Source: Candidatus Babelota bacterium
Lineage (GTDB): Bacteria > Babelota > Babeliae > Babelales > RVW-14
Direction: 5' to 3'
Assembly (NCBI GenBank): GCA_013289515.1
Contig: JABCZU010000007.1
Span: 10,560-64,926, forward strand
Length of the DNA stretch: 54,367 nucleotides
Of this stretch, positions 15,608 to 24,223 are shown in pieces (the stretch's first letter is position 1; every line of letters begins with the position of its first letter). A program made the translations under genes and the position numbers. The notes below the pieces were generated by a model. That model did not search any database. It was not told the DNA's origin and saw nothing but the letters and a program-made list of their open reading frames with translations.

Positions 15608-18345
15608 TTAAAACTCTTACGCTGTGTATGGCACCATACCCCTAATTTATTTCCTTCCGGGAAGGATTCTCTTTGCTCAGGCCATTTGTTTGGATTATGA
15701 GCTCTATATAATTGCAAATTTTCAAACTGGTTGCTCCAGTCTTCTTTTAAAGGATCCCAAACAAATTGAATGCTTTCTAATGCTTCAATTTTCCATGGCT
15801 CTAACATTTCCTTTTTGTATGCTTGCCGTTTTTGAGAACACCAAATTCCCAGTTTATTGCCCTTAGGAAACTCGGTTTTAGCACTAGGCCATTTGTTTGG
15901 GTTCAAACGTCTAAATTCTTTAAGAATGGTAAATTGTTTGTCCCAATCATCTTTCAAGGGATCCCAAAGGAAATCGATACTATTCAATTTATTGATTTTT
16001 TCTTGTTTTAATTTTCCGCTGAAGAGTCTTTGCCGTTGATATATACACCATGCGCCTATTTTGTTATTAGCAGGGAAATATTCACGTTTCTCTGGCCATC
16101 TATCTGGATATATTTGTCGAAATTGTTTAAGGATATTAAACTGCTTATCCCATTTAGAAGTTTGTACTTGCCAAGGGAACCCAATGCTATTGAGAAGCTC
16201 AATTCGGTTAGCAATTAATATACCTTTTCTATAGTCTTGTCTTTGTGTTGAACACCAATGACCTAAATTGTTGCCTTCTGGAAATTCTGTGTGTAGTGAG
16301 GGCCATTCATACGGATTTGATCGCTGAAATTCTTTAAGCAAATTGAACTGAAACATCCATGATGATGAGCAATTGGTAATAATATCATCAATGATTTTAA
16401 TTCTTAAAGCATCACCAAACTCAACACCAATCGTAACAGGTAAATCAATAACTATTTTACTTAGCCTAGATGGGCTCTTATATGTCCGCTTGCCAAGCTC
16501 TAAGCGTATTGTATCAAGTTCTTCTGCAAGTACATCATCATGGGCTCTTAATGCTTTAACAACACGCCATACAGTCTTAAAGGATGATTGCTCAAGAGCC
16601 AGGACCTCGTCTGTTATGGTATCGACAAATACGGGAATGAGGATGGTTCCTATTTTCTTGGCAGAATTTTTTGGTTTTCTTATAACGCGACCAACGGCTT
16701 GAACAATATCAATCTCTGATCCTTTAGGATCAATAAAGGCAATGCCTTCAAGCTCTTGAACGTCTACACCCTCAGACAAGCATCGTACGTTGGCTAGAAT
16801 TGCCGCACCTCTTGGCATTGGTTCTTTGAAGCGCTTTAGAATTTTGCTGCGATCAGATTGAGGGATATCGCTGAATATGGTGTCGCTAAAATTTATTGTA
16901 GGGCGTTCGTTTTCAGGAAGAAGTGAAAGAGCCTTTGGCAAAGAATCAATAAATGCCCGTGCACTTTTTGTGCGGCTATGAAAGCTTATGATTTTGGTAA
17001 GATTATATTGCTTGATCGCCTTTGCTACCATGAGCTGGCTTGCAAGTGTTCGTGCATCAGTTTCGTGATCATCAAATGCTACAAAGCGTCCTCGTTCTGC
17101 ATACTCCTGATATGTCTTATTATCAATCACAGATACGATAACTTGGTAATCACTTAATAAACCATCTTTGATCGCATCAGAAAAGAGGAGCTGATGGAAT
17201 ATTGGACCAAATTTGTCATGATCATCCATTGAGACTATCTCATAATCACACTCTTTCGCCGTATTTTTTACACGGTCGGTAAAAATTTTATGAGTCGCCG
17301 TCATAAATAACTTACGTTTTGTTCTGATAGCTTCTTTATCAACGATGGTTGCAAAGTCACTGCTTGCAGGTCCTGCGCAACGATGAGCTTCATCAGCGAT
17401 AGCTAAATCAAAACTTAGTGACGGATCTAGTTTGCATGCCTTAGCAATAACGGGAGATGAGTGGTAAGTAGAAAAAATAACCTTAGGACCTGGTGTGCGT
17501 GATAGCTCTTTCACAATATCGTAAGCGCTTGTGGTTACCGGAAATCCTAGCTCAGCTGAATGCAGGATAGTCTGACTATCAGAGTCATCATCGCCGCGCT
17601 TGCTGACGGTGGTATCAGAGCACACAAAAATAGGATAAAAATTAAAAGCTTCGCTGTTAAAGCTCGACCATTCACGATACAGCTGTGCAACCAATGAGAT
17701 AGAGGGCACAAGGACAAGCGTAGTATTACTCTTGAGACGTTCAGCCAACCATAAGCCGACTAAGGTTTTACCTGTGCCGCATGCCATGTAAAGCTGCCCG
17801 TATGATGATTGCTCAAAGCCAGTGATGATATCTTTGAGGACGAGCGCTTGATGTGGCCATGGACTGCGCACTTCTTTTGTTGCAGGAGTAGTGGGATTAT
17901 GTATAGCTTGGGACCAATCAACAGCAGATTCTTCAAGATGATCCAGAAGACATAAGCCTACAGGTTTTTCTTGCCCCGATATTACTTCTTGTGGGTTGGG
18001 GCCAAGGTTATTTGTTGTGGCAATAAGCAGCCTGAACGAGATAGTTTTTCGAGATGATTCGCTAAGGAAAGTATCGACATCATTCTTCGTTATGTAGTAA
18101 CCCTCATCGTATGCCTTTGCTTGGATGGCCCAATGCTCACCATTGTGTGTTTCAGCAATTAAATCAATTCCTTTGTCTCTGCCCCAGCAGCCAGGCCAAT
18201 CATTCCATAGCCAGACTTTTTTGATTTGCATTGCATAGCTGGGGTCATTTTCTAAGAACCACTTGCAATAGAGCTCAAAGGCTTGGCCCCTTTTTTTAGG
18301 CGATAGGGATGAAAGATGGTCTAGGACTGTATTAAAATTAGGCAT
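15608..18345 (-). pseudogene. PD-(D/E)XK nuclease / SF2 helicase with HA repeats, split by IS256
   Basis: The 5' part of a gene that originally ran to 13751 (about 1080 codons). Order of domains: a restriction-endonuclease-like domain at about 15-125 (KGIDLIAETHNGEHWAIQAKAY, the D...QxK pattern of Mrr-type nucleases); an SF2 helicase at about 165-620 (Walker A YMACGTGKTLVGLW, DEAH box IADEAHRCAG, MTATH, arginine finger QAVGRVIRK); then helicase-associated (HA) repeats of about 69 residues. As it stands, translation runs 11 codons into the IS (stop at 15574) and ends after SFKSSPNL. The truncated product would keep nuclease, helicase and three full repeats, so partial activity is possible. Similar proteins are found in mobile islands; a defence role is plausible but unproven. 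Confidence 0.9.
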
Positions 18346-18634
18346 TTACATAACCACCAGCATTATAATGAGAGCTTTCTATTTACATCTATTCAGCATG
18401 ACCCATTTAGTAGTTTCAATCAACTGGCTATATATTGTATAAAATCAAGCACATGGAAGGTTTATTTACTATTATGAAAAAAGATCTGACGATTTGACTT
18501 TAAGCGTTCGCGCCCCTTATGCTAGCTACCAACATTTAAGAAGGCTGCAAGTTTTTGGTGCGTTAAAGCTTGCTGTTTTGTAAGTAGATTGTTGACGCTT
18601 ATGGGTGCCAAAAAAATTATTTTAAGGAGGTAGT

Positions 18635-19315
18635 ATGATCAGCCAGAAACGTAGTAGTGATAAGTATGAAGAATTTTTTCTTATATATGAGCATGCAAAA
18701 TGTTTGGGCATATCAAGCGCATTGATAGAAACACCTATTAATTCTGTGAGCGAAAGACAACTCAGGAATGGGCAAAGTATACCCGATGCGCTTTTCCTGC
18801 ATAATGGTGCAAAAATTTGGGTCGAATCAACGACATTTTCACGGTGCCAAGCAATGCGGGTAGCAATGGGTGAAGCGCAAAAAAAGATAGGAGAATATCA
18901 GGGACTTAGGATGGGAATCCCTCCCGGCGAATGGGGTTTAGCATGGGATGAGCTGCGTAAGGCGATTTCAAAAAAACTCAAAAAAGATTACAGCCAGTTT
19001 GCCGAACTGACACAAAGTCATCCCATGGGTCATTTAATAGTTGCATATATGATAGAAGATCCTTTTTTAACTGTGCAGGGTTTTCTCCATTTCATTGAGT
19101 TAGTTAGCGATGAGTACGTTCTCTTTAGCTGGGAAATCGACAAGGGCCAGTTTGAGGCAATTAGTGTTATGGCTTTTGTTCCTAATTATAATAAGGGCTG
19201 TTGGGAATGGGTTACTGTCAAGATTGCAGATAAAGATACAATGTGCCGCCTAAAAGAGTGGCGGTTAAGAAAAGATCAGTTGGTTTATAGACTTCTAATG
19301 AGTTTGATAGTATAA
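18635..19315 (+). CDS. Unknown protein, possible PD-(D/E)XK-like fold
   Basis: 226 residues with a very strong ribosome site (TAAGGAGG). The stretch QSIPDALFLHNGAKIWVESTTFSR resembles the D...ExT/K strand pair of PD-(D/E)XK nucleases, but the fit is weak. The remainder (GEWGLAWDELRKAISKKLKK; FIELVSDEYVLFSWEID) gives no further clue. It is divergent from the nuclease-helicase gene; the 289-bp gap between them holds a possible TTGACG -35 at about 18592 but no clear -10. Confidence 0.65.
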   Translation: MISQKRSSDKYEEFFLIYEHAKCLGISSALIETPINSVSERQLRNGQSIPDALFLHNGAKIWVESTTFSRCQAMRVAMGEAQKKIGEYQGLRMGIPPGEWGLAWDELRKAISKKLKKDYSQFAELTQSHPMGHLIVAYMIEDPFLTVQGFLHFIELVSDEYVLFSWEIDKGQFEAISVMAFVPNYNKGCWEWVTVKIADKDTMCRLKEWRLRKDQLVYRLLMSLIV

Positions 19316-19361
19316 AAACCTGATCGTAAGAATTACAGTCTTTCTGTTATGCCTGCAAAAT

Positions 19362-19378
19362 CATGGTATAATGGGTGT
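19362..19378 (+). promoter_or_regulatory. Extended -10 promoter, apparently leaderless start
   Basis: TGG TATAAT (19364-19372) lies only 6 bp before the ATG at 19379, so transcription would start at or next to the start codon. No Shine-Dalgarno is present. Confidence 0.5.
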
Positions 19379-19684
19379 ATGAGAATCAAAATTAATATTA
19401 TTACATTATCCTTACTATCCTGTCTGCTACCACTAGCACCCACCACTTGCCGTGCGAGCGCCAGCATTGCCATGAGCGGACATGCAATGATCGCATTGGC
19501 AAAAACAGACGCAGGCACCTGGACAATAAGAAGCATCCAACCAAGCTTAACGCACATGGCGGTAACTATTGATGGCTTTGCATGCTGGCATACGCCCAAA
19601 CATGTCAGGTCCATTCACTCCTGTGCGCATGGATGGTGTGATGATGTTACCGTCATGCTGGACGGTGATCTTTACCAAAGATGA
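19379..19684 (+). CDS. Small exported protein with a repeat-derived C-terminus
   Basis: 101 residues. Signal peptide at 1-26 (IITLSLLSCLLPLAPTTCRA). The mature part has no recognisable domain. The last 21 residues or so (SCAHGWCDDVTVMLDGDLYQR) are encoded by dispersed-repeat copy 4, so the original 3' end was probably replaced by the repeat. It could be a remnant. It follows 18635..19315 by 63 bp. Confidence 0.5.
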   Translation: MRIKINIITLSLLSCLLPLAPTTCRASASIAMSGHAMIALAKTDAGTWTIRSIQPSLTHMAVTIDGFACWHTPKHVRSIHSCAHGWCDDVTVMLDGDLYQR

Positions 19685-19806
19685 TATGAACTGGGAAGTG
19701 CAGCTGAGGATGGGTGTTACTTTCTAACAGCATCATTACGGCGTGCACGAGCTGCTTGCACTTACCATCAAAGTGCATATAATAGTTTTTAGCTTTGTAA
19801 AAGTTT
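19619..19806. repeat. DKDHRPA dispersed repeat, copy 4 (long form, best preserved)
   Basis: The fullest copy. It starts at CTCCTGTGCGCATGGA and extends through GCATATAATAG to about TTACAAAG-like leader sequence shared with copy 2. With the stretch up to 20039, where only a 25-codon frame is visible, it fills this gap. Confidence 0.85.
19653..19778 (-). CDS. Possible 41-residue protein inside dispersed repeat copy 4
   Basis: Frame MHFDGKCKQLVHAVMMLLES then NTHPQLHFPVHIIFGKDHRPA. The last 20 residues are kept, with conservative or silent changes, in copies 1 and 3, and the first part is kept in copy 2 (KQLVQEVMAVLENN). Shared reading frame among diverged copies suggests it was coding at some time. 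No ribosome site is evident. Confidence 0.3.
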   Translation of the reverse strand: MHFDGKCKQLVHAVMMLLESNTHPQLHFPVHIIFGKDHRPA

Positions 19807-19832
19807 TTCCCAAAAGAAGAGAGAGTAGTATC

Positions 19833-19910
19833 ATGAAACCCATGCAATATACCATATCCTTGTCGTATAGTACGACCTTGATTGCGTGGCTCTCGTCTTA
19901 TCATTCATGA
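19833..19910 (+). pseudogene. Possible 5' remnant of an exported-protein gene
   Basis: ATG with GAGAGAG in front. It encodes 25 residues (MKPMQYTISLSYSTTLIAWL then SSYHS) resembling the start of a signal peptide, then stops. Nothing recognisable follows until 20040. Confidence 0.25.
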
Positions 19911-20039
19911 GCAAGCGACCGTGTTACACACGCGGTAAGCGAAGCCACATCCTTACAAGAAAACTGTTTTTTACTTCCCCCAATTTTTATTTTAGATCTG
20001 CTTTCACGCGTTGAGAGTACGATCAGGTATGTTAGTAGT

Positions 20040-20327
20040 ATGAATGAAAAGATTCCACCAGGCAGCTTTGTGCTGTCTGCCGATGAGTTGAAGCGGATGG
20101 TTGCCGTTTTTGAAATTTTGTTTGCGGTTGAAAAGAGAGTGGCACGGGATGCCAAGGTTGCCGTTGCTCATGCAAGCAGCTCTGTCATGCAACAGCGATC
20201 CAAAGAAAAGGCAAGGCGCAAAAAAGTAGGGCTTACCTACGATATAAGGATCTTGCCTTTCTTTGAAAGTATTTTATCCTGTATCAGCAAAACCGTCATG
20301 AGGATGATGGTGTGTGGCAGTTATTAA
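20040..20327 (+). CDS. Small hypothetical protein upstream of rep
   Basis: 95 residues, no clear ribosome site. Helical, basic in the middle (MQQRSKEKARRKKVG), starting MNEKIPPGSFVLSADELKRM. It lies 49 bp before the rep gene on the same strand, a position where small replicons often keep a regulator or accessory protein. The family is not recognised. Confidence 0.4.
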   Translation: MNEKIPPGSFVLSADELKRMVAVFEILFAVEKRVARDAKVAVAHASSSVMQQRSKEKARRKKVGLTYDIRILPFFESILSCISKTVMRMMVCGSY

Positions 20328-20376
20328 CAACACGTACCGTATGATCATGATTTTTAAAGATACAGGGACGCAGCAT

Positions 20377-21495
20377 ATGATCGACACCATAGTTCTCACG
20401 TTACCGCAAGGCATGTACACCATTAGCGATCCTGACCGGTTTACACCATCAGCAGCATGGGCGTGCGCTGATGCATTCAAGCCACGTCATGCGCTAGTAT
20501 CAAAACAAAACCGGACCAAGAAGGAACTGCTCAAGGGCGTCTACAAACCGCGTCTTACGTTGTCCAATAGAATTGATCGGCAAGGTGTGCGTGAGATTAC
20601 GCTGAAAATTGAGCTATCATTGCCCAAGCTTTTGTTTGGTAACAACTTTGCTGAACTGCGCTTTAAAGATTTTACGCCGGTAGCAGACAAGCTCGTTGCT
20701 GTGTTGGCCGGCATGGGAGTTGTCACCACCGCTCAGCTGCTGGCTCAAGCGCCGGTGTCTACGGTGCACTACTCAAAAAACTTTCGTCTGACCGACGGCT
20801 CAACGCCATTTCACTACATCAACAAGATCAAAGAGGCCAACGTCAAGCTGTCGCTTGATATTAATCAGACTGACTACCGCAATGCCGGTCACAGTTATAA
20901 GTGGCATTGCAACGCATACGAGGTTGTGTTTTACGACAAGATTAAAGATCTTGCAACATCACAAGTCAGTGCCAAGCGCGCAATCGAGCCTGATGGCGCC
21001 TTGCAGGTGAAATTGCTAGACACGTTACGTAAGCGCAGCAAGCTTGAGGTGCTTCGTATGGAAGTGCGTTTAAACAAACGCCAGAAGATCAAGCAGCTGT
21101 TTAAGCAGTTGAACATTACGGCGGACATTACCTTTAAAAAATTATTCAAGCCCGCGATCGCCAAAAAAGTTTTGCTACACTATCTTGATCAGCTTGAATG
21201 CAAACGATTGGTCTTGCTTGATGCGCGCGTGACTAATGACAAGGCATTACTTGCAGAGCTGATCATTAATAATCCTGATCTTGGTCCCAAGCAGATCATG
21301 CAGATGTTTGGGCTTAGGAAGGCGCTTGATGTTGTCAGCCCGCGGGAACTGCGTGTCATGTTTTCCAGGTGCAGTGTCAGGAGTTGGTATCGGCTCATGA
21401 CTGATGCACAGAAGGTTAAGCTGCCCAATGCACATTCACCGTTGCGGGTGCTGCGGGAGCAGCTGGTGAAGTTTGAAATTATAAAAAATATTTAA
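20377..21495 (+). CDS. Phage/plasmid replication initiator, II/X (CRI) family
   Basis: 372 residues from MIDTIVLTLP, the typical start of gene II/gene X-type rolling-circle initiators of filamentous phages and related plasmids. Landmarks: LSLPKLLFGNNFAELRFKDF at about 87-106, VHYSKNFRLTDG, KLSLDINQTDYRNAGHSYKW at about 165-185, then VVFYDKIKDLATS and a conserved LEVLRMEVRLNKRQKIKQLF. The family nicks one strand with catalytic tyrosines. YDK and the RMEVRL strand are seen, though I cannot assign the nucleophile safely. It implies element 1 can exist as a replicating circle. A truncated paralogue is at 12777..13034. Confidence 0.8.
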   Translation: MIDTIVLTLPQGMYTISDPDRFTPSAAWACADAFKPRHALVSKQNRTKKELLKGVYKPRLTLSNRIDRQGVREITLKIELSLPKLLFGNNFAELRFKDFTPVADKLVAVLAGMGVVTTAQLLAQAPVSTVHYSKNFRLTDGSTPFHYINKIKEANVKLSLDINQTDYRNAGHSYKWHCNAYEVVFYDKIKDLATSQVSAKRAIEPDGALQVKLLDTLRKRSKLEVLRMEVRLNKRQKIKQLFKQLNITADITFKKLFKPAIAKKVLLHYLDQLECKRLVLLDARVTNDKALLAELIINNPDLGPKQIMQMFGLRKALDVVSPRELRVMFSRCSVRSWYRLMTDAQKVKLPNAHSPLRVLREQLVKFEIIKNI

Positions 21496-21513
21496 GCCTA
21501 CTTAAAGGAATTC

Positions 21514-22017
21514 ATGCAAGAATTATTGGACCTTGTTAATCAAGATGATCATGTCATTGGCCAAATGCTTCGCTCGGAAGTTCATGCGCAAAAACTTTGT
21601 AACTACCGTGTTGTTAATGCATTCATTATGAATGATAACGGTGAATTATGGATACCAAGAAGAACCAAAGATAAAGATCGTTATCCACGCTATCTTGATG
21701 CCAGTACTGCGGGACATGTTATGGCTGGGGAAACGTATCAAGCGGCTTTCGTTAGAGAGCTCATGGAAGAGGTGCGTATTGATGTAGCTTCAACAGCATA
21801 TATTTTTATGGGAGCATTAAATCCTTTTACGCATCAGACGGGGGCCTTTATGGAAGTTTACCTCATTAAATCTAATGATATTCCAGATTATAATCCCGAA
21901 GATTTTATTGAGTACTACTGGCTTACGCCGCATGATTTGCTAAAAGCAATAGAGAAGGGTGAAGCCGTTAAGCCAGACTTACCTATTATCATGAAAGAGT
22001 TATTTCTAAAAAGTTAA
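21514..22017 (+). CDS. Nudix hydrolase, copy 2
   Basis: 167 residues, about 85 percent similar by eye to 9680..10216. Nudix box GHVMAGETYQAAFVRELMEE then VRI; the Gly after EEx is Arg here and Cys in copy 1, so both depart from the consensus GX5EX7REUXEEXGU at the same position. AAGGA precedes the ATG. It lies between rep and the recombinase, i.e. within the element, while copy 1 lies just outside the left attachment repeat. Confidence 0.88.
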   Translation: MQELLDLVNQDDHVIGQMLRSEVHAQKLCNYRVVNAFIMNDNGELWIPRRTKDKDRYPRYLDASTAGHVMAGETYQAAFVRELMEEVRIDVASTAYIFMGALNPFTHQTGAFMEVYLIKSNDIPDYNPEDFIEYYWLTPHDLLKAIEKGEAVKPDLPIIMKELFLKS

Positions 22018-22150
22018 TTCTCAGCCGTGCATTTTTTCATAATGCGTCGTGTATTGGTTCTCGCCTCCTACTTTTCCCTAGAACCGCTTTCATTTTCTGC
22101 TACACTAGCAAGGTTTTAAAATCATACCTATTCTACGTGGAGCATACATC

Positions 22151-23695
22151 ATGAAAGCCATCCTCATCGCACGTGTCAGCACTGAAGAACAAAAAGAAGC
22201 CGGGCTATCATTGCTTGCCCAAGAAGCACGCCTGGAGAAGTACTGCCAGAACAAAGGCCTTACCGTTCTGAAGAGTTTCAGCTTTGATGAGAGTGCATAT
22301 AAGAACCAGCGTGAAGAATTTGATAGGATTTTAGACTTTGTTCTTGAGCAGCAAGACACTATTGCCGTCTGCTTTGATAAAGTCGACAGGCTCTCACGCA
22401 ACGTGTTTGATAAGCGCGTGTCGTTGCTGTACAACCGGGCACTGACCGGCGCAATAGAGTTACACTTTGTTTCAGATGGCCAAACCATCAACAGCAATAT
22501 CTCTGCGGTAGAAAAATTTCAGTTCGGTATGAGTCTTGGCCTTGCAAAGTATTATTCAGATGCAATCAGCGACAACGTGAAGCGCGCCTACGAGCAAAAA
22601 TTACGTAAAGGTGAATGGCCAGGACCGGCGCCGCGCGGTTATACAAACGTAACTAAGCCGGATGGCAAAAAAGATATTATCGTTGATGAATACATGTCGC
22701 GCATTGTGCAGAAAGCCTTTGAACTCTACGGGACGGGTGCCTATTCAATGGATCTGCTCTGCCAAAAAATAAACACTGATTATGGCGTGAAGTGGTCCAA
22801 GGGTTCTATCGAATCGATTTTTAAAAATCATTTTTATTACGGCATCATGGTGTGCAAGGGCGTTAAGTATCAACATGCCTATCCGCCACTGATTACCAAA
22901 ACACTCTTTGATCAGGTCCAGGCACACAAGGCCGGCTTTAATAAAAAGCCGTACAGATATGCAGGTAAGCCGTATATCTATCGAAGCATGATACGGTGTG
23001 GGCACTGTGGGCTATCTATAACGCCTGAACAGCACAAAGGGTTTGTGTATTACCATTGCACGCAGTACAACGGCAAGCATGGTGGAAAATGGTTGCGGGA
23101 AGAGGAGATCACCCGGCAACTGGGTGCTATTTTTAAACGCCTGCAAATGCCTAAAGAGGTGTATGAGCAGACAATTGAGTCACTTAATCAGGTACATCAC
23201 GATAAGGTTGAATTTCAGACGCTACACTTCAATACGCTCACTGAAGAGAGGAAAAAAATAACCGCCCGCTGTGACAGATTGTACATGGATCGGCTTGATG
23301 GGAGAATTACTGAGAGCGACTATGACAGATATTACCAGACCTTCCGTGATCAACTTGTCGATATTGATACCCGTTTAAGCATGTTGCAAGAGGCCGAAGA
23401 TAATTACTATATTACGGCAAAACACTTTCTGGCAGTGTGTTTTAACGCATATGATTTATTTTTGAGTTCTGAAGTTGATGAAAAACGCCAATTGCTGAAA
23501 TTGATACTATCGAACTTGACGTTAGTTGATGAAAACCTGCACTACGAGGGGCATAAGCCGTTTGATTTGGTTCTGAAATATGGTGATTGTAAGAAGTGGC
23601 TCCACGGCCTATCTACACTTCGAAGACTCAATTGGAAGAGTATACAGCAAAATATGGTTTTGTTAATGAGGCCTGCAACACCTTGCACGAGTTAA
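22151..23695 (+). CDS. Large serine recombinase 1
   Basis: 514 residues. Resolvase domain at 1-140 with catalytic Ser10 in LIARVSTEEQ and AVCFDKVDRLSRN. Recombinase domain at about 160-260 (PRGYTNV; FKNHFYYGIMVCKG). Zinc ribbon at about 280-300 (CGHCGLSIT, then YHC). A coiled coil follows, ending KKWLHGLSTLRRL. It should insert and excise element 1. The last 20 codons (NWKSIQQNMVLLMRPATPCT) run over the right attachment repeat into flanking DNA, so the tail changes on integration. Confidence 0.93.
   Translation: MKAILIARVSTEEQKEAGLSLLAQEARLEKYCQNKGLTVLKSFSFDESAYKNQREEFDRILDFVLEQQDTIAVCFDKVDRLSRNVFDKRVSLLYNRALTGAIELHFVSDGQTINSNISAVEKFQFGMSLGLAKYYSDAISDNVKRAYEQKLRKGEWPGPAPRGYTNVTKPDGKKDIIVDEYMSRIVQKAFELYGTGAYSMDLLCQKINTDYGVKWSKGSIESIFKNHFYYGIMVCKGVKYQHAYPPLITKTLFDQVQAHKAGFNKKPYRYAGKPYIYRSMIRCGHCGLSITPEQHKGFVYYHCTQYNGKHGGKWLREEEITRQLGAIFKRLQMPKEVYEQTIESLNQVHHDKVEFQTLHFNTLTEERKKITARCDRLYMDRLDGRITESDYDRYYQTFRDQLVDIDTRLSMLQEAEDNYYITAKHFLAVCFNAYDLFLSSEVDEKRQLLKLILSNLTLVDENLHYEGHKPFDLVLKYGDCKKWLHGLSTLRRLNWKSIQQNMVLLMRPATPCTS
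23632..23666 (+). repeat. Putative attR of element 1
   Basis: Right copy of the 35-bp direct repeat (see 11195..11229), overlapping the 3' end of the recombinase gene. Confidence 0.75.
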
Positions 23696-23715
23696 GCAGC
23701 AAAAGCATTACAAGC

Positions 23716-24129
23716 CTATTTATCAATCTCAGGGTATTTTTCAGGATCCTTAAGACAATACATCTCGCCAAAGCCGCCTTCTGGGTGTTCTGCTTTTATA
23801 ACAAACATGCGGTCATCAAAACCCCCTCGCTCACGACGTTTTGTCTCTTGAGCACTTACAACTTCATTCCATGAAATGCCGCCTGCCGCGCATAGGGCGT
23901 TCATTACTTCCAGAACATCCGCAAGTTCACCGATCAATTCATTGTGTGATTGTGCTGCAAACACTTCCTGGGCTTCTTCGAGCATTTTTAAACGCAATTG
24001 CTTCTCATACTGGGCATCATCGAGGCGCTCCCAATGAATCTTTGAGCCTGTTTGTTCCATAAGACCTACGGCTTTATCTCGCCATAATTTGTTCTGTGAA
24101 AATGTACGCATTTTTGTTAGATGTGCCAT
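23716..24129 (-). CDS. All-alpha NTP pyrophosphatase-like protein
   Basis: 137 residues. The central helix pair YEKQLRLKMLEEAQEVFAAQ and ELIGELADVLEVMNAL shows the ExxE and ExxD metal-binding pattern of MazG/HisE-type all-alpha NTP pyrophosphatases that remove non-canonical nucleotides. The N-terminus (FSQNKLWRDKAVGLMEQTGSKIHWERL) matches the phosphoribosyl-ATP pyrophosphohydrolase-like subset. The C-terminus RERGGFDDRMFVI is also typical. A convergent neighbour of the recombinase, just outside element 1. Confidence 0.82.
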   Translation of the reverse strand: MAHLTKMRTFSQNKLWRDKAVGLMEQTGSKIHWERLDDAQYEKQLRLKMLEEAQEVFAAQSHNELIGELADVLEVMNALCAAGGISWNEVVSAQETKRRERGGFDDRMFVIKAEHPEGGFGEMYCLKDPEKYPEIDK

Positions 24130-24223
24130 AGTTGCTCCATGTTTATATCAGAACCAAATTTTAGACCTCTAATTCTTAAAATCATCTTCCCCTCTGTAAT
24201 AAACTCAGGCGCTCGCTCACACA

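Larger units (their letters stand above)
11195..23666. mobile_element. Integrated element 1 (serine recombinase, II/X Rep)
   Basis: About 12.4 kb bounded by a 35-bp direct repeat with one mismatch (11195-11229 and 23632-23666). The serine recombinase at 22151..23695 runs into the right copy. Contents: RelBE, debris of a peptidase and a MNT gene, a truncated and a complete rolling-circle-type Rep gene, a nuclease-helicase gene split by an IS256-type insertion, an unknown gene (18635), Nudix copy 2 and the recombinase. This fits an integrated plasmid or small phage-like element that has collected and lost cargo. Confidence 0.75.

Noticed and set aside
19901-20155. Minus-strand reading frame of about 84 codons opposite 20040..20327
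   Set aside because: No ribosome site and no recognisable protein; antisense of the gene before rep.
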